Shown: positions 26,706 to 34,877 of the stretch, piece after piece | How positions within the stretch are numbered: position 1 is the first letter of the stretch | How the letters are laid out: each line of letters opens with the position of its first letter | NCBI RefSeq assembly: GCF_051414035.1 | Contig: NZ_JBLKNW010000001.1 | Coordinates: 310,001-374,000, forward strand | Direction of reading: 5' to 3' | Source: Halosimplex amylolyticum | GTDB taxonomy: Archaea; Halobacteriota; Halobacteria; Halobacteriales; Haloarculaceae | Length of the DNA: 64,000 bases | Position numbers and translations under genes: made by a program | Notes under the pieces: generated by a model | What the model was told of the DNA's origin: nothing | The model's input: only the letters and a program-made list of their open reading frames with translations | Database searches by the model: none

Positions 26706-26846
26706 TCAGGGACCAGTCATCGAGGTCCCGTTTCCAGCCGCCACCGTACCGGCCTGCGAGAGCAGCAACAGCGCGCTGAACATGACGCCGATCCATTTGG
26801 GGTTCTCTTCGAGGAATTCGCGGAGTCGCGTTGATTCTTGGCTCAT
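26706..26846 (-). CDS. 46-residue single-span membrane peptide, DUF7503-like
   Basis: Read on the minus strand: a charged amphipathic N-terminus (MSQESTRLREFLEENPKW), one hydrophobic helix at about 18-36 (IGVMFSALLLLSQAGTVAA) and a short GNGTSMTGP tail. The pattern EFLEENPK.IGV.F..LLLL.QAGT.AA..GP is one I associate with a family of very small haloarchaeal proteins (DUF7503). The stop codon lies two bases from the stop of the CHAT gene, so the genes converge. The AT-rich region upstream has two TATA-like boxes. It could be a pore-former, an adaptor or a signal peptide; none is shown. Confidence 0.7.
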   Translation of the reverse strand: MSQESTRLREFLEENPKWIGVMFSALLLLSQAGTVAAGNGTSMTGP

Positions 26847-26960
26847 AGCCACTCATTTATTTATACGCGATGTGATTGAATTTATCTAAAAATTAGAGAT
26901 AAATTAACCGTTGTATTATCAGGATCTACTAGGGAGATTAGAATTCAGCGCTTCGGGGCG
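26847..26960. promoter_or_regulatory. AT-rich promoter region between the small peptide and the DUF7504-like gene
   Basis: This stretch is far richer in A+T than the rest of the window. On the minus strand TATAAATA (26858-26865) lies unusually close to the peptide's ATG (12 bases), and a second TTTATCT-like box lies about 45 bases up. TTATCT..AGATAA (about 26881-26903) forms a small inverted repeat. Confidence 0.45.
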
Positions 26961-27094
26961 TGTCGAGGGAGATTTTGAGCATGGCAATCGCGCGTTCTCG
27001 TGAGTATATGGTGTCAGGGGATAATAAGATTCATTGTCACGTAGGTCCGTTGTCCGCGTATAATGGCGATAGGGGAAGATGGGGTGGTGGTCAG

Positions 27095-27682
27095 ATGATC
27101 GACGGACCGGACGGAGACAGCGAATTCGCGGGCGCGACGACGGTTCTCCTGTTGGCGCCCGACGTACAGAGCCGACCGATCGACGCCTGCGTGCGAGCGT
27201 TCCAGCGGGTCGACGAACGCGTCGACCGCGCGGCCGCGGTGACCATCACCAAGTCGGCTTCCGAGTGGCTCTCGCTGTGGGACCGGAGTCCCGTATCGAC
27301 GACGACACCGGTCACCTGCGTGGACGTCGACGAAGCCACTCGCTCCGCGGCGAGTCGAAGCGAGGACACGGCCGGTGCGACGGTCAGGCGAGTCTCGGAT
27401 CCCGGCGACCTGGAAGCGCTCGGTCGGCAGGTCAGCGACGTCCTCCAGCAGGCGGACGAAGCGGGCGACGACGTCGGCGTCGCGGTCCACTCGTTGAGCG
27501 GGATCCTCCGACACGTCGAGGAGTCGACCGCGTTCAAGTTCGTCTACACGCTCGGTGAAGTGACCCGGCGCGTCGACGGCGTCGCCTTCTTCCATCTCGA
27601 CCCCGACGTCCACGAACCGGCGACTGTGGAGACGTTCCGGATCCTCTGTGACGCGGTCGTCCAGTTCGACGGGGGCCCGTAG
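27095..27682 (+). CDS. DUF7504-like protein
   Basis: 195 residues, alpha/beta, with no catalytic motif that I know. It has GATTVLLLAPDVQSRPIDAC (strand plus loop where a RecA-like fold would have its P-loop), then RAAAVTITKSASEWLSLW, VAVHSLSGILRHVEES and FKFVYTLGEVTRRVDGVAFFHLDPDVH. The layout resembles a RecA/KaiC-type domain lacking Walker A, which is how I understand the haloarchaeal DUF7504 family. A TATAAT (27059-27064) 31 bases upstream supports ATG 27095 over longer frames. It may belong with the HalX-type gene that follows. Confidence 0.6.
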   Translation: MIDGPDGDSEFAGATTVLLLAPDVQSRPIDACVRAFQRVDERVDRAAAVTITKSASEWLSLWDRSPVSTTTPVTCVDVDEATRSAASRSEDTAGATVRRVSDPGDLEALGRQVSDVLQQADEAGDDVGVAVHSLSGILRHVEESTAFKFVYTLGEVTRRVDGVAFFHLDPDVHEPATVETFRILCDAVVQFDGGP

Positions 27683-27759
27683 CAACGTCGCCGATCGGTG
27701 ACGAAATCGATGGACGTGAAAGGGGTGGCTCTTTATACCTCCCTGGCGAGTCGCCGAAC

Positions 27760-28461
27760 ATGACTTCGGGACGGCACCTGGTCGTGCTCGCAGGTGCCGA
27801 CGCTGCTGCGGTGGACGCGATGGCGGCGGCCCTCCGCGACGACGGCACCGTCAGAACCGCCTACAGCCCCGTCGCGCTCCGCGAAACCCTGGACGACGAA
27901 GTCGACGCCGTCCTCGTCGAAAGCGGCCTCGGCGACGGGTCGCTCGAAACGGTCCTCGACGACCTGCGGGCCCACGAGGCGGACTGTCAGGTCGCTGTCC
28001 TCGACTCTGGCGCGGGCCGGTGTCAGCTCGGCGCGGACGCGCCCGTCGACGCGGTCGTCGCGTGGGACGAAGATGCGGTCCGCGAGACGGTTTCGGAACT
28101 GGTCGCACGCGCCCGGTACCGGCGGCGACTCGACGAGTACTACGCGCTCGCGGAGGAACGGGCCGCCGTCGCGGACGACGACGACGCGGCTCCGAACCGC
28201 GACAGACTGGACCGAAAGTTCGAGGAGCTGCGACGCGAGCTCGCCGACGGGTTCCGGCGCATCGACGACGCGTCGGTCTTCGATGCCGCCCTGTCACCGG
28301 ACGAGCGACGTCTCCGGCCCTGCGAGTCGACCGGCGGCGAGGGCCCGGACGCCGAGCGGTCGGGCGAGACGAACGCCGGCGACGACAAGTCGGACGCGAC
28401 TGGATCGGACGCCGGCGACGACGGATCCGACGCGACCGGATCGGACTCCGGCGACGAATGA
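27760..28461 (+). CDS. HalX protein with degenerate receiver domain
   Basis: 233 residues. An N-terminal receiver-like fold (HLVVLAGADAAAVDAMAAAL to VDAVVAWDEDAV) lacks the phosphoacceptor: where Asp is expected, the strand reads DAVLVESGLGDGS, with Glu. A HalX helical domain follows (YRRRLDEYYALAEERAAV, DRLDRKFEELRRELADGFRRI). The last 50 residues are a repeated SDATGSD(A/S)GDDG tail. HalX is a haloarchaeal output or dimerisation module, usually behind a working receiver. Without Asp it may be constitutively on or respond to something other than phosphate. It starts 77 bases after the DUF7504-like gene. Confidence 0.8.
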   Translation: MTSGRHLVVLAGADAAAVDAMAAALRDDGTVRTAYSPVALRETLDDEVDAVLVESGLGDGSLETVLDDLRAHEADCQVAVLDSGAGRCQLGADAPVDAVVAWDEDAVRETVSELVARARYRRRLDEYYALAEERAAVADDDDAAPNRDRLDRKFEELRRELADGFRRIDDASVFDAALSPDERRLRPCESTGGEGPDAERSGETNAGDDKSDATGSDAGDDGSDATGSDSGDE

Positions 28462-28540
28462 GTACCGGCGGTGGGTGACGCGACGGCCGGTCAGCGCCCC
28501 TGGCACGTACATTTATGCGAGCGGTGGAACAAGATCAGGT

Positions 28541-28834
28541 ATGACCGAGACAGACGAAACGGTGAGCCTCGGGTTCGGACAGGCGGTCTACGACGACGAG
28601 GGGAACCGGCTGGGGACCGTCCGCGGGTTCGACGAACACGGGTTCTACGTGACGACCGACGAGGGGATCGGGGCGCTGTCGGGCGAGCACCTCACGACCG
28701 GCGAGGCGGGCGAGGCCGAGCTGATGTGGCGCTGCTGGGAGTGCGGCGAGATGGGCGACATCGAGGAACTCCCCGACGCCTGTCCGTCGTGCGGCGCCGC
28801 GCGCGAGGAGATATACTACTGGATCGAAGACTGA
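28541..28834 (+). CDS. Small zinc-ribbon protein (DUF7130-like)
   Basis: 97 residues: a PRC-barrel-like N-terminal half (GFGQAVYDDEGNRLGTVRGF, DEHGFYVTTDEGIGALS) and a C-terminal rubredoxin-like zinc ribbon with CWECGEMGDIEELPDACPSCG, four cysteines in two CxxC pairs. This is a common small haloarchaeal protein (I recall DUF7130). It may be a stress-related accessory protein, but its role is not established. A TTTATG-like box about 30 bases upstream and 6 bases to panE suggest co-transcription with it. Confidence 0.75.
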   Translation: MTETDETVSLGFGQAVYDDEGNRLGTVRGFDEHGFYVTTDEGIGALSGEHLTTGEAGEAELMWRCWECGEMGDIEELPDACPSCGAAREEIYYWIED

Positions 28835-28840
28835 GAACCC

Positions 28841-29731
28841 GTGCAGGTCCTCGTCTTCGGCGCCGGGAGCCTCGGCAGTCTCGTCGGCGGGCTGCTCGCC
28901 CGTGCGCACGACGTGACGCTTGTCGGCCGCGACCCGCACGTCGAGCGAATCCGCAGCGACGGCCTCCGTATCGAGGGAGAGGTGTCGGCTCACGTCGAAC
29001 CGGCGGCAGCGACGGCCGTTCCCGACGGGAGCTTCGACCTCGCCGTCGTGACCGTGAAGGCGTTCGACACGGACGGGGCCGCAGCAGCGCTCGCGAGCGC
29101 CGACCTCGGCGGCGCCCTCTCGCTACAGAACGGACTGGGTAACGAAGCGCGACTGGCGGACGCGCTCGCCGTCCCGGTGCTCGCGGGGACGTGTACGTAC
29201 GGCGCTCGTCTCCGCGAACCGGGTCGGGTCGAGTGCACCGGTCGCGGGGAGGTGGTGCTCGGCCCGCCCGAAGGGGGTCCCTCGTCGTTCGCCGACCGCG
29301 TGGGCGCATCCTTCGACGCAGCTGACATCGAGACGACGGTCGCCGGGGACATGACACGGCGCCTCTGGGAGAAGCTCGCGGTCAACGCCGGGATCAACGC
29401 GGTGACCGCGCTCGCCCGCGTCGAGAACGGCGCGCTCTCGGGGGGGCCGGCGAGTGAACCGGCTCGCCGGGCCGCCGTCGAGACGGCGCGAGTCGCCCGC
29501 GATCTGGGGATAGACCTCTCAAACGAAGACGCCGCGAACGCGGTGGAGCGGGTCGCCGACGCGACGGCGGCGAACCGTTCGTCGATGCTCCAGGACGTGG
29601 ACGCCGGCGAGCGGACCGAGGTCGACGCGATCAACGGCGCTGTCGTCGAACGGGCCGAGACCCCGGTGCCGGTCAACGAGACGCTGACGGCGCTCCTCCG
29701 GGCCTGGGAGCGCGAGCGAGGTCTGCGGTAG
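28841..29731 (+). CDS. panE: 2-dehydropantoate 2-reductase
   Basis: 296 residues from GTG. The N-terminal Rossmann motif is FGAGSLGSLVGG, with LVGR for NADP-type recognition; SLQNGLGNE and the catalytic Lys region LWEKLAVNAGINAVTALARVENG are the hallmarks of ketopantoate reductase. The C-terminal helical domain contains SSMLQDVDAGERTEVDAINGAV, the conserved Ser and Glu of the active site. The product is pantoate for coenzyme A synthesis. It is immediately downstream of the zinc-ribbon gene. Confidence 0.92.
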   Translation: MQVLVFGAGSLGSLVGGLLARAHDVTLVGRDPHVERIRSDGLRIEGEVSAHVEPAAATAVPDGSFDLAVVTVKAFDTDGAAAALASADLGGALSLQNGLGNEARLADALAVPVLAGTCTYGARLREPGRVECTGRGEVVLGPPEGGPSSFADRVGASFDAADIETTVAGDMTRRLWEKLAVNAGINAVTALARVENGALSGGPASEPARRAAVETARVARDLGIDLSNEDAANAVERVADATAANRSSMLQDVDAGERTEVDAINGAVVERAETPVPVNETLTALLRAWERERGLR

Positions 29732-29752
29732 CGCCCGGAGGTCGACCGTCCG

Positions 29753-31666
29753 TTATCCGCCCGCCGGTTGCGGTGCGGTCGCGTTCTCGACGGATGCGCC
29801 CGTTCCGGGCGAGCGATCGGTGAAGAAGACGGCTTCGCTCCCGTAGACGCGCAGGCGGTGGACGTCCGTGTCGTAGCCTTCCAGCGCCGGACTGAGGTCG
29901 TTCTCCAGCGATTGCGGCGCGATGACGACGAGCGGGTCGAGCGGCTCCTGCTGTAGTTGTTGGACGGCCTCGTCGGCAGTCTGGATGCAGTCCCCGGTCG
30001 CGCCGTAGGATTCGATGTACCACTGCAGGGGGAGCGTGTCGCTGATGCTCGAACACCGGGGTTCGATGCCGCCGGAGCGTGGGTTATCCCGGACGTAACT
30101 CGACCCGACGACGAGCACGTCCGTCCCCCCGTGGGACCCGGCGCGTTCTTCGAGGATCTGCATCGACGGCCGGAAGTCGTCGGCGGGCTGGGCGTACTGG
30201 ACGAGTTCGTTGTCCTCGCTGGCCGGGTCGACGTAGACGCTGCCGGCCATGGAGACGACCATGTAGCCGCCGATCAACAGGAGGACGAACGCGGTGATAC
30301 CGAAGCGGACCGAGCCGGTGTGTAGGGAATCGCGCGCGCGGTCGACGACGAGCGCGATGCCGACGCCGGCGGGGACCGCCAGCGGGACGAGCGCGTTCAC
30401 CGCGATCCAGGCGTTGGCGATGTCGGTCCCGAGCGGGTAGCCGAGGATCGAGACGAAGCCCCAGTAGGCGCAGAAGAGGACGACGCCGCGCGAGCGGACG
30501 CGGCCCCAGCGCTCGGCGATGAAGCCGACGACGGCCATCGCTGTGAGCGCGAACGCCGCCTGCGCGATGGCCTGGAGTTCCTGCCCCAGGAAACAGAGGT
30601 ACGCGTCGATGATGTTGTCCTTCCGACACCCCGCGTCCGTGGTCCCGCCGAACCAGTAGCTGTACCCCTCGACGACGTCGTCGAGGGTCCGGTCGAACAG
30701 TTCCGGGAACAGCGCCGGGTTCCCGACGGTCTGCCAGAGGCCGACGGCCTCGCTCCCGGGCGACCGCGGCGCGTAGAAGTACAGCGTGACGCCGAGGAAG
30801 AGGACGACGGCGATAGCGAGGTGCCAGACGAAGTCGGCGAGGTACTCCGCGAGCGGTCTCCGTTCGGTCTCGGCGACGCGGGTCCGGAGCCACTCGAAGC
30901 CCGAGCGGTCGTCGCCGGTGCGGAAGAGCAACTGGTCGACGAGCAGGGCCGTCGCGCCGGCCCACACCAGCAGGTAGACCGCGGTGTTCTCCTTGGCGGT
31001 GAACGCGAGCGCGACGAGGACGACCGCCCCGTGGACGTAGCGGACGTTCCACTCGTCGTAGGCGCGCACGAGCAGGCCGAAGGCGACGAACGCGAACGCC
31101 GCGGCGATCAGCGTGCTCCGGTAGAACCGGGAGTAGTAGACGAGCAGCGGATTCAGCGCGAGGAAGAACGCGACCCCCACGATCTCGTCGCGGTCGAGGT
31201 GCTCGCGGAACAGCAGCGCCGACAGCGGCAACAGCGCGCCGACGACGGCGACGAACAGCCGCATCGTGAAGTCGTTGGCGCCGAGGGCGTCGAAGAGAAA
31301 CTTGTTGACGTGCTGGACCAGCGGGCCGTGGATGATGTAGCGGTACTCGAACTGGCCGGTGTCGAGGAAGTGGAGGGCCCACCAGGCTACCCGTCCCTCG
31401 TCGTAGTGCGCGACGCGCGCGGCGAGGAGGGCGAATCGGACGACGAACCCGACGAAGACGATCCCGAGTACCCATCTGGTCGCCTCGTCGAGACGGTCGA
31501 ACCCGCCGAACCGGGGGGAACCATCGTTGCCGGAACCCGGTCCCGATGCGGGGTCGGCCCTCTCGTCGGAGGAGGGGCCGGCGTCGGAGGAGGGCTCGGA
31601 CTCGGGCGCGTCCGCGGCGTCGTCGGACTCGTCGCGGGCGGCTGACTCGGAGTCGGAGCGGCGCAT
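29753..31666 (-). CDS. Agl23-like membrane glycosyltransferase-family protein (TIGR03663)
   Basis: 637 residues. An acidic N-terminal 55 residues precede 12-13 membrane spans. Conserved first loop: HYDEGRVAWWALHFLDTGQFEYRYIIHGPLVQHV, the pattern of TIGR03663/GT39-like proteins, with an acidic residue facing out. FYRSTLIAAAFAF and AFTAKENTAVYLLVW follow. The C-terminal 110 residues are an extracytoplasmic domain (VDPASEDNELVQYAQPADD ... VLVVGSSYVRDN ... VVIAPQSLEN). In haloarchaea this family is annotated 'flippase activity-associated Agl23' and assigned to N-glycan assembly. It is the long form and looks complete. Confidence 0.85.
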   Translation of the reverse strand: MRRSDSESAARDESDDAADAPESEPSSDAGPSSDERADPASGPGSGNDGSPRFGGFDRLDEATRWVLGIVFVGFVVRFALLAARVAHYDEGRVAWWALHFLDTGQFEYRYIIHGPLVQHVNKFLFDALGANDFTMRLFVAVVGALLPLSALLFREHLDRDEIVGVAFFLALNPLLVYYSRFYRSTLIAAAFAFVAFGLLVRAYDEWNVRYVHGAVVLVALAFTAKENTAVYLLVWAGATALLVDQLLFRTGDDRSGFEWLRTRVAETERRPLAEYLADFVWHLAIAVVLFLGVTLYFYAPRSPGSEAVGLWQTVGNPALFPELFDRTLDDVVEGYSYWFGGTTDAGCRKDNIIDAYLCFLGQELQAIAQAAFALTAMAVVGFIAERWGRVRSRGVVLFCAYWGFVSILGYPLGTDIANAWIAVNALVPLAVPAGVGIALVVDRARDSLHTGSVRFGITAFVLLLIGGYMVVSMAGSVYVDPASEDNELVQYAQPADDFRPSMQILEERAGSHGGTDVLVVGSSYVRDNPRSGGIEPRCSSISDTLPLQWYIESYGATGDCIQTADEAVQQLQQEPLDPLVVIAPQSLENDLSPALEGYDTDVHRLRVYGSEAVFFTDRSPGTGASVENATAPQPAGG

Positions 31667-31803
31667 ATCCGCCGTGTCACGCCCTCACGATTTTAACGCT
31701 TGGATCTCTCTCGACGCGATACCGCAGTCGAGTCGCGCGATTCCGCCGCTGTCGCAACTCGGCTATCGCCTCGACGCGCGGACGTCGACCCGCCCCGGCA
31801 CGT

Positions 31804-32052
31804 TCACTTCTCGTCGTCGTCCGGTGATTTCACGACTGCCCCGAGCGTCTTCTCGACGGCCGTCCCCGCGAGGTCGCCCGGCGTCGTGATGTACTCCTCG
31901 ATGGCGATCATCAGCCCCGCCGCGACCAACAGCGCGACGCCGAGGCCGGTCTTCCCCTGGAGCACGAGGTAGTCGAACCCCAGCATCGCGACCGGGATCG
32001 CGAACACGAGCGTCGCTCCCAGCCCCACCAATCCGAGGATACTCCGCGCCAT
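31804..32052 (-). CDS. Small two-span membrane protein
   Basis: 82 residues. Two hydrophobic helices (ILGLVGLGATLVFAIPVAMLG and GLGVALLVAAGLMIAIEEYI) flank a short loop, then a polar tail (TTPGDLAGTAVEKTLGAVVK). Pattern and length fit a family widespread in haloarchaea that I remember only as hypothetical (DUF7533-like). The ATG at 32052 was taken because sequence upstream looks non-coding. It is divergent from ribE 122 bases away. Confidence 0.7.
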   Translation of the reverse strand: MARSILGLVGLGATLVFAIPVAMLGFDYLVLQGKTGLGVALLVAAGLMIAIEEYITTPGDLAGTAVEKTLGAVVKSPDDDEK

Positions 32053-32174
32053 GGGCCCCGATACCCCCCCGACCGGCAAAAGCCCCGCGCCTCCGGACGC
32101 TCGCGCACGTCTCGGACGCTGTTCCACATCTGGGAACGATAATCCTTTTGTGACGATCCTCCCAACCCTGACGT

Positions 32175-32831
32175 ATGTTCACCGGGATCGTCGAGGAGAC
32201 GGGCGAGATCGTCGGGATCGAGGACACGGACGCCGGCCGACGACTTCGGATCGGGTCGAGTTTCTCGGATCTAGAAGGCGGCCAGAGCGTCAGCGTCGAC
32301 GGCGCGTGTCTCACGGTCGAGGAGTGGGAGCCGGGCGAGTGGTTCTCGGTGTTCCTGGCCGCCGAGACGCTCGACCGGACGACGTTCGATTCGGCCGTCG
32401 AGGGCCAGGAGGTCAACCTGGAGCGGGCGCTCGCGGCAGACGAGCGCTTCGACGGTCACGTCGTGCAGGGTCACGTCGACGGGACGACGGAAGTCGTCGA
32501 CGTCGAGCGCATCGGCGAAGACTGGGCGTACACCTTCGAGCTACCGCCGGGGCTGGCCCAGTACGTCGTCGAGAAGGGATCGATCGCCCTCGACGGGATC
32601 AGCCTGACCGTCGCCGCGCTCGACGAGACGGCGGGGACGTTTTCGGTGGCGATCATCCCGACGACGTACCACGAGACGACGCTCTCGGAGAAAGAACCCG
32701 GCGACGAGGTTCACGTCGAAGTCGACGTGTTCGCGAAGTACGTCGAGCGGATGCTCGGGCTGGCCGACCGCGACGCCGAGGCCGGGGCCGGCGTGGCCGA
32801 AGTGCGGGAGGCGCTCGGCGAGTATCGATAG
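32175..32831 (+). CDS. ribE: Riboflavin synthase, bacterial trimeric type
   Basis: 218 residues with two lumazine-binding repeats: MFTGIVEETGEIVGIED, SVDGACLTVEEW (1-96) and FDGHVVQGHVDGTTEVVDV, IALDGISLTVAAL (97-200). The MFTGIVEE start and both GxCLTV/GxSLTV strands identify the alpha-subunit-type riboflavin synthase known from bacteria. It joins two lumazine molecules into riboflavin. Most archaea use the unrelated RibC-type enzyme; haloarchaea have this bacterial type, evidently by transfer. The C-terminal 20 residues are acidic. Confidence 0.95.
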   Translation: MFTGIVEETGEIVGIEDTDAGRRLRIGSSFSDLEGGQSVSVDGACLTVEEWEPGEWFSVFLAAETLDRTTFDSAVEGQEVNLERALAADERFDGHVVQGHVDGTTEVVDVERIGEDWAYTFELPPGLAQYVVEKGSIALDGISLTVAALDETAGTFSVAIIPTTYHETTLSEKEPGDEVHVEVDVFAKYVERMLGLADRDAEAGAGVAEVREALGEYR

Positions 32832-32858
32832 GTCGGGTCGCCGGCCGGTGCCGTCAGT

Positions 32859-33884
32859 TCAGCCGTCGAACTCGGTGAGTTCGGACTTCTGTCCGCCCGG
32901 CGGCTCGTCGTGAGCGTCGTGATACGCTCGCCGGTACCGGGCGATCTTCCGGATGAGCAGGAGGCCGAAGATCCCGTCGTAGACGATGATGAACCCGAGG
33001 AAGGCGATGAACCAGGGGATCCCGGTGGCGTTCGCCACGATGGCGGGGACGACGCTGGACAGCGAGTTGTACGTCGCGTGGACGAGCGCGGCGATGAGCA
33101 GTCCCTTCACCACGATAGGACCGGCGTTCTCGCGGTTGAACTTCGCGAGTCCGAGGTAGTAGCCCGCGAACGCCGAGTAGATGACGTGGCCCGGTCCCGC
33201 CAGCGCGCGGACGGCCGAGATGCCGGTGCCCGCCGCTATCAGGTTCAGCGGGTCGGCGATGCCCTGCGTCTGGCCGGAGATGTAGATGGCGTTCTCGATG
33301 GTCGCGAAGCCCAGCCCCGCCATCGCGCCATAGACAGCCCCGTCGACGACGGCGTCGAACTCCGGCTTTCGATAGGGGTAGAGCCACACTGCGAGGAGTT
33401 TCACCGTCTCCTCGACCGGCCCGACGACGACGAAGAAGAAGACGATCTGGAAGACGAAGCCGACGATACCGGCCGTCAGCCCCAGCGACTGGATCCCCCA
33501 GTCGGCGATGCTGTTCAGGATACCGGCGAAACCGGCGAACAGCACGCCGAGGACGAACGTGCCGACGAGCAACTCCAGGGGTTCCGACGTCGTTACGTCG
33601 GCGTACCAGACGTAGGCCGCGAGCGCCAGCGCCGGCACGGCCGATAGCAGGACGAAGACGCCGATGATCGGGTCGGTGACGGCGCCGAGGCCGCCCAGCG
33701 CGAACTGCACGGCGAGTATCACGACCGCGACCAGGACCACGAACAACCGCGCCGCAGAGACCCCGACCGAATAGAGCCCGGTCGACAGCCTGTCGAACGC
33801 CGTTCTCGGCTCCCAGGTCGACACCTCGTAGAGGTCGCGCCCGCTCTCGGCGTGCGCTTCAACCGGATCGCGGCTGTCTGGCAT
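32859..33884 (-). CDS. PrsW-family intramembrane metalloprotease
   Basis: 341 residues with 8-9 spans. Family motifs: EEtvKLL in VGPVEETVKLLAVWLY (two Glu and Lys), DAVVDGAVYGAMAGLGFATIENAIYI, GPGHVIYSAFAGYYLG and ALVHATYN with the last His. EExxK and the two His motifs form the proposed zinc site of the PrsW/CPBP group. The N-terminal 60 residues are cytoplasmic and acidic. Convergent with ribE. Substrates are unknown; family members cleave anti-sigma factors in bacteria or act as membrane immunity proteins. Confidence 0.9.
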   Translation of the reverse strand: MPDSRDPVEAHAESGRDLYEVSTWEPRTAFDRLSTGLYSVGVSAARLFVVLVAVVILAVQFALGGLGAVTDPIIGVFVLLSAVPALALAAYVWYADVTTSEPLELLVGTFVLGVLFAGFAGILNSIADWGIQSLGLTAGIVGFVFQIVFFFVVVGPVEETVKLLAVWLYPYRKPEFDAVVDGAVYGAMAGLGFATIENAIYISGQTQGIADPLNLIAAGTGISAVRALAGPGHVIYSAFAGYYLGLAKFNRENAGPIVVKGLLIAALVHATYNSLSSVVPAIVANATGIPWFIAFLGFIIVYDGIFGLLLIRKIARYRRAYHDAHDEPPGGQKSELTEFDG

Positions 33885-34283
33885 GGATCGCTCGTTGGTC
33901 TTCCCCGGCCCTAACAGTTTGGCCGTCCTTCGCTTGTCCGGTGCTGTCCACGGCGACCGACTGTCCTTATATCCCCTATTTGTATCTTAATACTCTATAT
34001 CAGATTCAGGGGTACGGTTATCAGTGAGAGTCGGCGAGTGCCAACCAATGACACGAGTCAGCGCGAGCCGCGGGATGCTCTACTCCGCGCCGCCGGCAGA
34101 CGAGACAGACGAGGAACAGACAGCGGAAGAATCGGCGGACGACTGAACGCGAGCGGCCGCTCGGGAAGGGGCACCGATCGGTGATCAATCGACGACCGAT
34201 CGACGGCTAATCGACCGCTGTCGGTCGGGCGATATCGACACGGAGAGCGAGAGGTTTTTCGCGTCGCGTCCGGTAGCGAGGGT
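33885..34283. other. 399-base spacer with AT-rich promoter-like sequence
   Basis: The spacer between the PrsW and pdxT genes contains an AT-rich patch (33968-34023) with TTATATCC, TATTTG and CTATATCAG, which looks like a promoter on the plus strand for the short ORF at 34048. Beyond that ORF, 34147-34283 has no clear feature except GAT-rich sequence before pdxT. Confidence 0.4.
34048..34146 (+). CDS. Possible 32-residue acidic small protein
   Basis: ATG-to-TGA frame of 32 codons: a basic start (MTRVSASRGMLYSAPP) and an acidic end (DETDEEQTAEESADD). Codon use matches the genes here, and an AT-rich promoter-like region lies just upstream. No homologue is known to me; it might also be random frame. 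Proteins this short are missed by gene callers. Confidence 0.35.
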   Translation: MTRVSASRGMLYSAPPADETDEEQTAEESADD

Positions 34284-34877
34284 ATGACCATCAGGGCGGG
34301 CGTCGTCGCCGTCCAGGGCGACGTGAGCGAGCACGCCGACGCCATCCGACGGGCAGCCGCCAGTCACGACGAGACCGCGGAAGTCGTCGAGATCCGCCAG
34401 TCCGGCGTCGTCCCGGACTGCGATCTGTTGCTCCTCCCCGGTGGCGAGTCCACCGCCATCTCCCGACACCTCCAGCGCGAGGGCATCGCCCCGGAAATCG
34501 TCGACCACGTCGACGCCGGCAAGCCGGTCCTGGCGACGTGTGCCGGGCTCATCGTCGCATCGGCCGATCCGAACGACGACCGCGTCATGTCGCTGGATCT
34601 CGTCGACGTGACCGTCGAGCGAAACGCCTTCGGCCGCCAGGCGGACAGCTTCGAGGCGCCGCTGGACGTGGCTGGCCTCGACGAGCCGTTCCCGGCCGTG
34701 TTCATTCGCGCGCCGCTCATCGACTCCGTGGGGGACGCCGAAGTGCTCGCCGAGTGGGACGGTCGAGCGGTCGCGGTGCGAGACGGTCCCGTGGTGGGGA
34801 CGTCGTTCCACCCCGAGTTGACCGACGACTACCGGATTCACGATCTAGCGTTTTTTGAAAGCGTGGCGCGAGCGTAG
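34284..34877 (+). CDS. pdxT: Pyridoxal 5'-phosphate synthase glutaminase subunit
   Basis: 197 residues, class I-like glutamine amidotransferase. GVVAVQGDVSEH at the start, LLLPGGESTAIS (oxyanion region), nucleophile Cys86 in LATCAGLI, and His176/Glu178 in GTSFHPELT form the triad. It supplies ammonia to PdxS for PLP formation; PdxS is not in this window. The C-terminal SVARA and the stop codon are encoded inside a hairpin repeat (34863-34887), so the repeat has replaced the original gene end. Confidence 0.94.
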   Translation: MTIRAGVVAVQGDVSEHADAIRRAAASHDETAEVVEIRQSGVVPDCDLLLLPGGESTAISRHLQREGIAPEIVDHVDAGKPVLATCAGLIVASADPNDDRVMSLDLVDVTVERNAFGRQADSFEAPLDVAGLDEPFPAVFIRAPLIDSVGDAEVLAEWDGRAVAVRDGPVVGTSFHPELTDDYRIHDLAFFESVARA

